Assembly: GCA_019057355.1 (NCBI GenBank)
Contig: DXJM01000373.1
Span: 1-14,703, forward strand
Direction: 5' to 3'
Origin: Promethearchaeota archaeon
Lineage (GTDB): Archaea; Asgardarchaeota; Lokiarchaeia; Sigyniarchaeales; SOKP01
DNA: 14,703 bases
Numbering within the stretch: position 1 is the first letter of the stretch; each line of letters opens with the position of its first letter. A program made the position numbers and the translations under genes. Shown here piece after piece: positions 7,169 to 14,687 of this stretch. Under the pieces are notes generated by a model. That model was not told the origin of the DNA. It did not search any database and saw nothing but the letters and a program-made list of their open reading frames with translations.

Positions 7169-8020
7169 ATGATTATGAATGATGAGAAAAAAATAAAGAA
7201 ACACGATTATATCGTTGAAAATTCCATAGAAGAAACGATGATTGGACCTTTATGGGCAAGAGCTACCATTATTAAAAGATATCCCGGTATTTTAAAAGAT
7301 CCCAAATCAATAGAAATCTTAGAGAAGATGAATTATGATTTTGAGAAATTATCCAAATTTCTTGGAGATTGGCGAGGTATCGGTCTTTTAGTGCGAGCTC
7401 ATGCTCTCGATAATGCTGTCAAGAATTACATTCATCAACATCAAGAAGCAACGGTTGTAAATATAGCTGCAGGTTTAGATACCACATTCTTCCGAGTGGA
7501 TAATGGTAAGATCAACTGGTATGATATAGATTTACCCAATGCTACCGAATTTCGACTTAGATTCATTCCTGAAACTCCCAGAAGCCACGTAGTTTCAAGC
7601 TCAGCTTTTGATCTTAATTGGATAGAACAAGTCAAGCATGATCCTTCTAAGGGAATTTTTTTTATTGCAGGTGGATTTATCTATTATTTTTCTGAAGAAA
7701 CACTTATCCCGCTTTTCAAAAGTTTAGCAGAACATTTTCCAGGAGGTGGATTTGCTTTTGATTGCGTGAATAAATTGGCTGTCAAAGTGGTAAATAAACG
7801 AGCTAAAAAAGCTCAATCAGATTTATCATTTAAACTAGCTATTGGCAATCCCGAAAAAATCTTTCCAAGATGGTCTGATAAAATAAAGGTTAGCGAGTGG
7901 TATACCATGTATTCACGAGTTTCTCGAAATTCAGAATGGCCAAAAAAAGCGTTAAAAATGATCAAAGTTTCTGAGATTCTAAAAATTGCTAAAATCGTCA
8001 TATTAAATTTTCAGAATTAA
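7169..8020 (+). CDS. LCMT/TcmP-type SAM-dependent O-methyltransferase
   Basis: The 283-residue product belongs to the leucine carboxyl methyltransferase-like family, which includes polyketide O-methyltransferases such as TcmP. The N-terminal cap reads ETMIGPLWARATIIKRYPG (residues 22-40), a family signature, then MNYDFEKL at 54-61. The SAM site is VVNIAAGLDTTFFRV at 96-110 and INWYDIDLP at 115-123, where D119/D121 should contact the cofactor. IFFIAGGFIYYFSEE (163-177) forms the later strand and helix seen in the family. Targets in the family range from small carboxylates to polyketides; the substrate is not predictable here. ATGs lie at 7169 and 7175; AAAGGT seven bases before the second favours Met3. 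The gene is divergent from the two winged-helix regulators and lies 251 bases before a second methyltransferase. Confidence 0.88.
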   Translation: MIMNDEKKIKKHDYIVENSIEETMIGPLWARATIIKRYPGILKDPKSIEILEKMNYDFEKLSKFLGDWRGIGLLVRAHALDNAVKNYIHQHQEATVVNIAAGLDTTFFRVDNGKINWYDIDLPNATEFRLRFIPETPRSHVVSSSAFDLNWIEQVKHDPSKGIFFIAGGFIYYFSEETLIPLFKSLAEHFPGGGFAFDCVNKLAVKVVNKRAKKAQSDLSFKLAIGNPEKIFPRWSDKIKVSEWYTMYSRVSRNSEWPKKALKMIKVSEILKIAKIVILNFQN

Positions 8021-8271
8021 AAAGACATTATATTTTTTCGAAAACATTGAAGATACATTTTTAAAGGCTAGTAAACTATCTAAATAAGATTTGAACCAAT
8101 AGACTACTTGTTTATATCCATGGAATCTGCCTAACTCTTACTTTTTTTTCGTTAGTTCTGACTTATATGGATTGCTTGACTTATTAAATATAATAGTCTA
8201 TCAAAATTTGAATCTCGTAAAAATAGTGAAAATAAGAGGAACAATTTTAAAAGAAGGAGAAAATGTAGAGT
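8021..8271. promoter_or_regulatory. Spacer with probable promoter and leader of the class I methyltransferase
   Basis: A T6 tract at 8033-8038 just after the LCMT-type gene may end its transcript. TTAAATATAA at 8184-8193 is a TATA-like element predicting a start near 8215-8220. The leader would then hold AAGAAGGAGA (8251-8260), a strong Shine-Dalgarno. Between it and the ATG at 8272 lies an in-frame ATG-TAG pair (8263-8268). Confidence 0.45.
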
Positions 8272-8925
8272 ATGGATTTTGATATTGATAATTTTAGATC
8301 AGTCTTTCTCAGATATACTCGAATGGCACATGATTTTCTTCCAAAAATGATCGAACCACATATTCTTGATGTTGGCTGTGGTTCAGGGGTACCTACTCTT
8401 GAATTGGCAAAAATGAGCAATGGAACTATCATCGCAATTGATGTGGATATGGAAGCTTTAACAAAATTCCACAAAAAGCTAAAAAATAGTAACTATGAGC
8501 ACAGGATTACTATTAAACAAATCTCTTTACTTGATAATGAATTTCCTGATGAGAATTTTGATATTATTTGGGCAGAAGGGGCAATTCATGTCATTGGTTT
8601 TAAAAAAGGCATGAATGCCTGTCATAGAATCTTAAAAAAGAAAGGATTTTTGGTATTGCTTGAGGCTTTTGCCGGAATAGAAAAAAACTTGGAACTCTTT
8701 TCATACCGTGGTTTTAAACTTGTCAAAAAAATCGTCTTACCTGAAGGTATCTGGTTAAAGGAATATTTTGATCCCTTAGAAAAATTGATTGAAACAATTG
8801 ATTATTCTGAATTGGGTCCTGATCAAGTTAAAGAAATAGAAAAAGCAAAAGATGAAATAGAATGGGTAAAAAATGCTGATCCCGAAGAGTTAGATTGTGC
8901 CTTTTATATTTTTTTGAAGAATTAA
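8272..8925 (+). CDS. Class I SAM-dependent methyltransferase
   Basis: The 217-residue product is a Rossmann-fold methyltransferase. Motif I is ILDVGCGSGVPTLELAK at residues 31-47, the acidic ribose-binding residue falls in AIDVDMEAL (D57), motif II/post-I is near ISLLDNEFPDENFDIIWAEG (84-103), and a later strand reads KKGFLVLLEAF at 123-133. The E102-G-A-I-H stretch after motif II resembles small-molecule methyltransferases of the UbiE/ArsM-like broad group, but no subfamily marker such as the ArsM cysteines is visible. The substrate is unknown. The start is fixed by length and by the AAGAAGGAGA upstream, though spacing to this ATG is 12 bases. The gene is on the same strand as the preceding LCMT-type gene but probably has its own promoter. 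Confidence 0.88.
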   Translation: MDFDIDNFRSVFLRYTRMAHDFLPKMIEPHILDVGCGSGVPTLELAKMSNGTIIAIDVDMEALTKFHKKLKNSNYEHRITIKQISLLDNEFPDENFDIIWAEGAIHVIGFKKGMNACHRILKKKGFLVLLEAFAGIEKNLELFSYRGFKLVKKIVLPEGIWLKEYFDPLEKLIETIDYSELGPDQVKEIEKAKDEIEWVKNADPEELDCAFYIFLKN

Positions 8926-9449
8926 GGATTTTCCTTGAATAAAAAAGAGATGATTGGAATAGTTGAATAAATGAAATGCTCGTTTACAGCTTTATCATTT
9001 ATATAATCACCAGTTTGTTCATTTCAATTTTAATTTGTATTTTTTTAACCATTCTTATCCTTTGAATTGGCCGGTTAAGCATTAGCGTAAGGATTAGCAT
9101 TTTAAAGAGAAGTTATATATTTCTTAATGGTTATGGAATACTCAATTGTTATTTGGAAATTAAAAATTAAATAAGAAACAAGAAGAAGGGAATTTTAAAC
9201 GGTTCACATGCCAAAAGGTAAAATTATTTTAATTACATTGAGATTTGGCTATTTTAAAATAGAAAGTATAGACTCTTAATTTGGTAATAAGGATTCTTTT
9301 TTCTTTCTCAGAAGTATTAGATTTATTTTTTCACTTGCATGGTATAATAGAATAATCTTAAATTGGCAAGTAATAATATTTCATTAAAATCTAATAAATT
9401 ACTTGAATGATTAAAAAATGGTTGCAAAAAGTCAAATGAATGGAGGATG
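8926..9449. other. Long AT-rich spacer without a supported gene
   Basis: The 524 bases separate two converging units. The only open frame with a start worth mentioning is a 23-codon stretch at 9208-9279, which is too short to support. ATTAGC occurs twice within about 20 bases near 9080-9100. TTAAAGAGAAGTTATATATTT near 9101-9122 could be a TATA-like region. I see no tRNA, C/D guide RNA boxes, long hairpin or mobile-element ends. Confidence 0.5.
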
Positions 9450-9863
9450 CTAATTTATTAAATATGGGCAAGAAACGAGGTTGTCTAATTTAGGATTAAA
9501 AGGTTTAATGTCTAAAACAGGACTACCATCTAATGCATCTAATCCAATGACCGTAAGAATGTTTCCTTTTTTTTTTTGGAGCTTTACTGTTGTCAATCCA
9601 ATATTGTTTGGTCTTCTTGTCCCTCGAGATGCAAAGATCCCTCGAATTGAACCCGTATAAGTATCATCGGATAATTCATACTTATCACCACATAAATGAA
9701 ATTGATATAAAACTTGTAGAAAACTCTTCTCTTCTATCCTTGCAAGCCCTTCTTCATATGCTTCATTTATGATAATATGGCTCACGTGTCGTTGCATTTC
9801 GAGTGAATCAGCGTGTTCTCTGAAAGAACTTCTTATAAAACCTATTTCATTGAATTTTATCAT
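9450..9863 (-). CDS. TrmO/TsaA-family protein, shorter and more diverged copy
   Basis: The 137-residue product belongs to the TrmO (TsaA, UPF0066) family. E. coli TrmO uses SAM to N6-methylate t6A37 of threonine tRNA and has a beta-barrel fold. GFIRSSF (8-14), EEGLARIEEKSF (37-48), and RGIFASRGTRRPNNIGLTTV (74-93) followed by LDALDGSPVLDIKPF (108-122) match the family in order. The usual R-S-P-x-R-P-N-P reads R-G-T-R-R-P-N-N here, so two positions in the cofactor loop differ. It lacks the 'PRQ' segment after the N-terminal strand in recognisable form. It might be a changed-function paralogue, or might methylate something other than t6A. Stop is TAG at 9450-9452. It is divergent from a second family member 137 bases away. 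TTTATAC on its strand, about 30 bases before the ATG, may be its promoter. Confidence 0.83.
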   Translation of the reverse strand: MIKFNEIGFIRSSFREHADSLEMQRHVSHIIINEAYEEGLARIEEKSFLQVLYQFHLCGDKYELSDDTYTGSIRGIFASRGTRRPNNIGLTTVKLQKKKGNILTVIGLDALDGSPVLDIKPFNPKLDNLVSCPYLIN

Positions 9864-10000
9864 GATAATAAAACGATAATTGATGAGCGTATAAATTCTA
9901 ATATAAAAATACTACTATATCATAAATTAATAATACTTATGAATATTACGGAATTATAAAGAAATATGAAATCATGAGTTAAATCTTACAGAAAAAAAAA
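9864..10000. promoter_or_regulatory. Shared divergent promoter of the two TrmO-like genes
   Basis: On the minus strand, TTTATAC at 9890-9896 lies about 30 bases before the ATG at 9863. On the plus strand, AATTATAAAG at 9952-9961 lies about 45-55 bases before the ATGs at 10001 and 10010. Both are TATA-like by composition and spacing. No operator palindrome stands out. Confidence 0.4.
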
Positions 10001-10612
10001 ATGATCATAATGTCAGAATTTATCATAAAACCGATTGGAATAGTTAAAAGCAGGGTAAATGAAGAAGTATTAAAATATTCAAATGAAGATCTGAAATTGG
10101 ATATAGATTCTACAATAAATCAAGGAGGCGATTTAATAAGGTCTGAGATAATATTAAAAGAAGAATATTCGGATTGCCTGGAAGGAATTGATGATTTTTC
10201 CCACATTATCATATTTTTCTGGACCCATAAAGTGCCAGAAAATGCTCGCAATCTCAAAAAAGTTCATCCTGTGGGACTAAAAAAAATGCCAATTAAGGGA
10301 ATTTTTGCTACACGATCGCCAGTCAGACCGAATCCAATTTGTAAAACAACGGTGAAGCTCGTAGAAAAAAAAGGTACAACTTTAATTGTAGAAGGTTTGG
10401 ATGCTATAGATGGAACACCTGTTGTCGATATAAAGCCCCATTTACCTTTTTATGATTCTCCAATTAATGTTAAATTAGCAGATTGGATGTATTCATTAAT
10501 GGAGGAATTAAAGAAATTAACTGGAAACTCTGAGATGAAGGAGAAATCAAACCCATATTCAATCGATATTCGTTCTCATCCTTGTTTAACCCTGAATTAT
10601 AAAAAAAATTAA
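10001..10612 (+). CDS. TrmO/TsaA-family tRNA methyltransferase-like protein, canonical copy
   Basis: The 203-residue product is a TrmO/TsaA-family member, probably a SAM-dependent tRNA-modifying enzyme. IIKPIGIVKSRVNEE lies at 8-22, EEYSDCLEGIDDFSHIIIFF at 54-73, and GIFATRSPVRPNPICKTTVK at 100-119, with LDAIDGTPVVDIKPH at 133-147. The R-S-P-x-R-P-N-P cofactor loop is intact, unlike the neighbouring copy, but the glycine that usually follows is Cys114. About 35 further residues after the family core (roughly 170-203) are charged and of unknown role. The residue-8 strand is followed by a longer spacer than in the other copy. Start at 10001 or Met4 (10010) cannot be settled. The paired arrangement suggests an old duplication with diverging functions. 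Confidence 0.87.
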   Translation: MIIMSEFIIKPIGIVKSRVNEEVLKYSNEDLKLDIDSTINQGGDLIRSEIILKEEYSDCLEGIDDFSHIIIFFWTHKVPENARNLKKVHPVGLKKMPIKGIFATRSPVRPNPICKTTVKLVEKKGTTLIVEGLDAIDGTPVVDIKPHLPFYDSPINVKLADWMYSLMEELKKLTGNSEMKEKSNPYSIDIRSHPCLTLNYKKN

Positions 10613-10845
10613 TACGTCTCTTTTCCACATCAATACTATATATTTAAGAGCTACTATTGAATTTTATTCTCATTTAAAATATCATAATACTATATTTGCT
10701 ATATTAACTATAAAAAAGATCTGAATTCTATCAGCAAAAAAAAAGAGTTGCACCTCTTAACCTTCTTTTAAATTACTACAATTCTGAGAAGTTTTTCGAG
10801 ATTTTCATTCTATATGGCTTCAATTTTGTATAATCGTTATGATAC
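10613..10845. other. Convergent spacer with a minus-strand terminator
   Basis: These 233 AT-rich bases lie between two convergent genes. Apart from the hairpin and T-tract at 10736-10758, no coding or RNA signal is seen. Confidence 0.5.
10736..10758 (-). terminator. Probable terminator of the lipid kinase gene
   Basis: On the minus strand AAGAG-GTGCAA-CTCTT forms a five-base-pair hairpin with a six-base loop, followed by a run of nine T in total. This is about 90 bases after the kinase stop codon. Archaeal termination relies mainly on the T tract, so the stem may be incidental. Confidence 0.45.
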
Positions 10846-11823
10846 CTATAGGATCGGATCGTAAAAATAACGATCGTGTTTTTTTTTAAAAGCTTCAGCA
10901 ACCTCATCAACAATAGGTTTTATGAATTCACATCCATCTTTCGAAATTTCATATCTAACTGGAATGGACCCTAATACTTCTCCATCTACTTGGCAAATAT
11001 ATGGGTCATCCGTCCCATTAACCATCTCAATGATCACGTTCTTACTTGTATATTCTCGAATGCAGGGGTGTGGAATCGTGCGTGCCTTGTACATCTTGTT
11101 AAAATCAGTGAGCAATTTTAACTTGCCCATGTTTACGACTGAAATATGAAAAAGACCGTCATTTACACGAGCATTCTGGCACATGTACATCCATCCCCCA
11201 TAACTTGGGCCATTCCCTACAGCAACTAAATTTGCTGGTCCTTCATGAACGTCATTATCCATTGTTACTTTTATTTCTTTATTTTTCCACCCAAAAAGTG
11301 TTTTTATAACAGTTATTTCATAGTTTCTCGTTCCATTGAGCCCTTTTTTTCCTTCGTTTGTTTTTTTCGTGACTAGCGCGCAAAATCCCTGTGAACCAAT
11401 CCCTAAAAAATATCGCTTTTTATCTTCTTGGCGTACTGCTACCCCTACATCAACACGGCCAGATTTATTTTCAGCAATGATTTCACATGCTCTTTTTATA
11501 TGTGGGGGGATTCCAATTGCGCCCGGGATGTCGTTCCCGCTTCCCATCGGAATAAATCCACACAACACCCCCGTAGAGGATGTAATAACACCATTCAGCA
11601 CTTCATTGCAGGTTCCATCACCTCCCGCGCCAATTACATTATAACCTTCACGAGCTAGCTCTGAAGCAAGAGATATTGCATGACCAGGATATTCGCTCGC
11701 ATATAACTCAAAAGAAACCTTCAACTTTTGAAGATAACCCGTGGCATTCTCAATTTCATTCCTTATTTTTCCACCAGCACTTATGGGATTATAAATGATC
11801 GCGTAATCTTTCATTTTACTCAC
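10846..11823 (-). CDS. DAGK/YegS-type lipid kinase
   Basis: The 325-residue protein has the diacylglycerol kinase catalytic domain fold shared by YegS, DgkB and sphingosine kinases, which phosphorylate lipid hydroxyls. IIYNPISAGGK lies at 9-19, the nucleotide loop GAGGDGTCNEVLNG at 65-78, PMGSGNDIPGAIGIP at 92-106, and VDVGVAV at 124-130. The C-terminal beta domain has NARVNDGLFHI at 217-227 and QVDGEVL at 278-284, where Asp and Gly-Glu are typical. Typical YegS/DgkB members have about 300 residues, so length fits. The lipid may be an archaeal isoprenoid diol or an imported fatty lipid; the sequence does not say. The annotated first codon at 11823 is GTG; the ATG at 11814 (residue 4) is about 28 bases after the CTAAAATAT element and fits a leaderless start better. 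Stop is TAG. Confidence 0.9.
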   Translation of the reverse strand: MSKMKDYAIIYNPISAGGKIRNEIENATGYLQKLKVSFELYASEYPGHAISLASELAREGYNVIGAGGDGTCNEVLNGVITSSTGVLCGFIPMGSGNDIPGAIGIPPHIKRACEIIAENKSGRVDVGVAVRQEDKKRYFLGIGSQGFCALVTKKTNEGKKGLNGTRNYEITVIKTLFGWKNKEIKVTMDNDVHEGPANLVAVGNGPSYGGWMYMCQNARVNDGLFHISVVNMGKLKLLTDFNKMYKARTIPHPCIREYTSKNVIIEMVNGTDDPYICQVDGEVLGSIPVRYEISKDGCEFIKPIVDEVAEAFKKKHDRYFYDPIL

Positions 11824-11837
11824 TATTACTAAATATG

Positions 11838-11846
11838 ATATTTTAG
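11838..11846 (-). promoter_or_regulatory. TATA element for the lipid kinase gene
   Basis: CTAAAATAT on the minus strand is centred about 28 bases before the ATG at 11814 but only about 19 before the GTG at 11823. Because archaeal transcription starts about 26 bases from the TATA centre, this favours ATG 11814 as the leaderless start. Confidence 0.45.
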
Positions 11847-12051
11847 CTATAATTGTTTGTTTTCATATCATCTTTAAATCGAAATGAATCCTCGAATTTC
11901 CTTTAATTTATAATAAAACATTAATCCTCTAAAAATATCCACGATTGCTCCTGCCTCGGATTCTTGCTTCATTATCCTCATTTTTATATATAGATCCTTC
12001 GAGATTTGTAAAATTAGATGAGATATTTTTCAATATTGGTAAGTTGAGTAT

Positions 12052-13080
12052 TTAAATATTCATTTGTTCAAATGTATTAGCACAAGGTGGTCCATCACAT
12101 ACTAAAATCTCATCAATACCAATTTTTGCAATCCAAGACCAGATAGTACTCGTAGTTTCTCCCCCGAATTCGAAATGGTTACATATTCCATCATTATGAC
12201 CGCTTAAAAGTGTTTTAACCTTTTCAAAAGTGATTTCTGATTTGTTAACCTCATACCAATTCTTGATTATATTCAGTCTTAATTCGCTATTTCGAAAAGT
12301 AAAATTTTTATATTCATATTTCTTTAAACTTTTTGTTTCATACTCATTTGTGATACACATAAACCCATTTTCACTGTACGTGACGATTACTTCATCACCC
12401 GCAATTTCTACTCTAGCAATATTATCTTGTTTATCGCAAATTAAAAAGCAATGACCGCAAATATGTGGTATTTTTTCAATATATTCGATTGTTTCTTTTG
12501 TAGTTTTAAAGTTATCAACTATCCAACGGGTAATAATATTCATCCGTAAACCAGGTATCCATTCTTTTTTATATGAGGGCATACCGTGAATACTTAAGGT
12601 CAATCCTGCCTTATTCATCCCTCCATAACGTCCGACTATATGATCTGTAAATGATAGATTTGAGATTCCTTCTTTAGGAATAGTCCTCGCTACTGTAAAA
12701 AATTCTCTGAATGATTCTGTCCAATCATAATTTTGAGCAAAGATTGCGGTTTCTAACCCTGCATGTTTGCTACTGATCGCGAGAGAAGAGCATCCAAAGT
12801 CAATACCTTTTTTAAACATTGCTCGGTTTTGATAGATCATATCTTTTCCTAAAGCTAAAATGAAGGCATCCATTAACATAGGATTAAAGCCTGTTGCATC
12901 GCATAATCCTTGAAGCTCATCAATAATTCCTGGCGCGTACTGTTTTACAAGAGGTCTACACTCTTGTGCAAAGGCTATAGTTTTTTCAGAAGCGGGTGGT
13001 ATTTGAAAAAAATCTTTTATTCTATTTCCTAACTGAAAGCCTATATCATAATAACTGCCAGAAAAATTAACTTTTATCAT
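12052..13080 (-). CDS. C45 family acyltransferase-like (acyl-CoA:6-APA acyltransferase family) enzyme
   Basis: The 342-residue protein fits the C45 group of N-terminal-nucleophile amidohydrolases and acyltransferases. YDIGFQLGNR at 11-20 matches the family start. DFGCSSLAI (94-102) carries the presumed nucleophile Cys97, and FAQNYDWTE (114-122) supplies the Asn-x-Asp part expected just after it. GMNKAGLTLSIHG at about 154-166 and a NEY motif near residue 243 are also family-like. Members are typically made as a precursor that cuts itself before the catalytic cysteine; here this would fall between Gly96 and Cys97. They hydrolyse or transfer amide-linked acyl groups; roles proposed in archaea and bacteria include cleavage of acylated amines. 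No signal peptide is visible, so it is likely cytoplasmic. CTTTAATAAA lies about 27 bases before the ATG at 13080, fitting a leaderless transcript. Confidence 0.85.
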   Translation of the reverse strand: MIKVNFSGSYYDIGFQLGNRIKDFFQIPPASEKTIAFAQECRPLVKQYAPGIIDELQGLCDATGFNPMLMDAFILALGKDMIYQNRAMFKKGIDFGCSSLAISSKHAGLETAIFAQNYDWTESFREFFTVARTIPKEGISNLSFTDHIVGRYGGMNKAGLTLSIHGMPSYKKEWIPGLRMNIITRWIVDNFKTTKETIEYIEKIPHICGHCFLICDKQDNIARVEIAGDEVIVTYSENGFMCITNEYETKSLKKYEYKNFTFRNSELRLNIIKNWYEVNKSEITFEKVKTLLSGHNDGICNHFEFGGETTSTIWSWIAKIGIDEILVCDGPPCANTFEQMNI

Positions 13081-13447
13081 TTTGTCTTCATTTTCATCTC
13101 TTTTATTAAAGAAAAATCGAAATTGCTATAATTTTAAAAAAGATTTATGGTTTAAAAACCCAATTGCTTTATTTTTATTATTTTTAGTTAGAATTATCCT
13201 CCTTAATTTGAATATCATACAAATTAAAGATCCAGTTTCAATTTAGGAATATTATTTTTTAATAGTTTTCTTTTAGTAATTAAGAGAATAATCTAAAAAA
13301 AAGCATTATTTTCTCAAAAATCTATCCTCCCATAATTTTTTAAGCTTATACAGAAAAAAGGATCTTATATAATAAAAAATAAAAATAAAGCTAATTATCT
13401 TGAATATCTTATTTTGATTCAAAAAAGTAATAAATTGATATTAAATT
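13081..13447. other. AT-rich divergent spacer with two promoters
   Basis: This 367-base spacer separates the C45 gene and the DUF362 gene. CTTTAATAAA on the minus strand (13102-13111) lies about 27 bases before the C45 start. CTTATATAA on the plus strand (13364-13372) lies about 80 bases before the DUF362 start and would give a leader of some 50 bases. The middle is AT-rich with no RNA gene or repeat that I can support. Confidence 0.45.
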
Positions 13448-14674
13448 ATGGCGTCTGATATATATTATTTTACAGCGAGAACCCGCTCATACGAGCAAAG
13501 TTTATCAAAATTTAAAGGCCCATTAGCTCTAGAAAAATTAGGTTTTAAAGAAAAGGTTAATAAAGGTGATAAAATCTGTATTAAAACACATTTTGGTGCA
13601 GAAGAAAATGTACGATATTTAAGACCTAGCTATATAAGATTTTTATGTGATTATGTTAAACAGGTAGGTGGAACACCTTCTGTTGCAGAATCATGCGGAT
13701 GGGGGGCACCAGAGAAATTTACAGGAAAACATTCTGAATATAGTGGAAGGGCATCTGAAGAAGAGTATTTAAGAGTGGCATTGCTACATGGTTTTACACC
13801 TGAAACAATGGGAGCTTCACTCCTTATGTTAGATGGTTCTAATGGTACTGATATCATAAAACAGAAAATTAACGGGAAAATTTTTAAAGAAGTCTTAGTA
13901 GCAGGTAGATTGAGAGAATTTGACTATTTAATTTTAGCAAGTCATTTTAAAGGACATCCAGCTACTGGTTTTGGAGGTGCACTTAAAAATCTAGGAATAG
14001 GGTGTGTATCAAAAGGAGGAAAAGTTCAGGCTCATAATGGCAAGATATTTAAGTTTAATTATGATGCCCCAATTGAAGATTATGAAGAATGTCTAAAAAT
14101 TTGCCCAACTAAAGCAATAACTAAAGGTGAAAATGATAAATTACAGAGAGACGAGAGTTTATGCAAATTTTGTTACATGTGTAAATCTATCTGTAAAAAT
14201 GATATAATTGATATAGGAAAAGCATCCCGGGAAGAATTTATTACCCACATGATTGATAATGCTTTAGGTGTTGTAAGTTACTTTGGACGTGAAAAAATAT
14301 TTTACATAAATTATGTAATTGATGTAACTTATCAGTGTGATTGTAGTGGTGCAAGTGATGTGCCCTTTGTCTCAGATATAGGAATACTGTCTTCATTAGA
14401 TCCCGTCGCTTTAGACCAAGCATGCGTCGATTTAGTCCATAAATTCTCAATGAATCCCCACTCTACCCTTGGAGATATTAAAGCATTAAATAACAATGAA
14501 AATGAATGGCTTTCTTTTATACCACGTTTCGATCCAGAAACAGGTAAATATGACTATAATCTTGATGGAAAAAAGTCTAAACATTGGGAGCTTCAAATGA
14601 AAGTTGCTGAGGAATTAGGATTAGGAAAAAGGGATTACAATCTTATTGAAATTAACATTGAAAAGAAATCTTAA
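13448..14674 (+). CDS. DUF362 domain protein with 4Fe-4S ferredoxin insert, one cluster motif degenerate
   Basis: The 408-residue protein is a DUF362 member, a family common in anaerobes and usually annotated as iron-sulfur protein of unknown reaction. DUF362 signatures are CIKTHFG (44-50), a GGTP-Ser-Val-Ala stretch (74-80), SHFKGHPATGFGGALKNLGI at 165-184, and near the end SDIGILSSLDPVALDQACVD (309-328). The ferredoxin insert at about 206-256 has one normal motif, C239-x2-C242-x2-C245-x3-C249. The motif before it keeps only C215 and C219, with Ile209 and Tyr212 where the first two cysteines should be. One cluster is therefore expected. Length is normal for DUF362 fusions. It is followed at once by a T-rich tract. 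Electron transfer is the likely role; the partner is not encoded here. Confidence 0.88.
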   Translation: MASDIYYFTARTRSYEQSLSKFKGPLALEKLGFKEKVNKGDKICIKTHFGAEENVRYLRPSYIRFLCDYVKQVGGTPSVAESCGWGAPEKFTGKHSEYSGRASEEEYLRVALLHGFTPETMGASLLMLDGSNGTDIIKQKINGKIFKEVLVAGRLREFDYLILASHFKGHPATGFGGALKNLGIGCVSKGGKVQAHNGKIFKFNYDAPIEDYEECLKICPTKAITKGENDKLQRDESLCKFCYMCKSICKNDIIDIGKASREEFITHMIDNALGVVSYFGREKIFYINYVIDVTYQCDCSGASDVPFVSDIGILSSLDPVALDQACVDLVHKFSMNPHSTLGDIKALNNNENEWLSFIPRFDPETGKYDYNLDGKKSKHWELQMKVAEELGLGKRDYNLIEINIEKKS

Positions 14675-14687
14675 TTTTATTTTTTTT
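14675..14687 (+). terminator. T-rich terminator after the DUF362 gene
   Basis: The stop codon is followed directly by four T, one A and eight T. Archaeal RNA polymerase stops at such T tracts on the non-template strand, so this is a probable terminator. No hairpin precedes it. Confidence 0.5.

Noticed and set aside
8263..8274. TAG as a sense codon (pyrrolysine) in the class I methyltransferase leader
   Set aside because: TAG is the apparent stop of the glycosyltransferase, the lipid kinase and one TrmO-like gene here, so reassignment has no support.
9080..9105. Twice-repeated ATTAGC in the spacer
   Set aside because: Only two short copies; too little for a repeat array or att site.
9201..9215. 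GGTTCACATGCC, which resembles a tRNA T-arm
   Set aside because: The T-loop consensus GGTTCRAAYCC is not met, and no acceptor, D or anticodon stems pair around it.
9208..9279. A 23-codon frame starting ATG-CCA-AAA-GGT in the long spacer before the TrmO-like gene
   Set aside because: It is very short, has no Shine-Dalgarno at a useful distance and matches no family I can name. A start by chance in AT-rich DNA explains it.
12230..12454. Plus-strand open frame of 74 codons inside the C45 gene
   Set aside because: Shadow of the minus-strand gene, with no start signal and a hydrophobic composition due to antisense reading.
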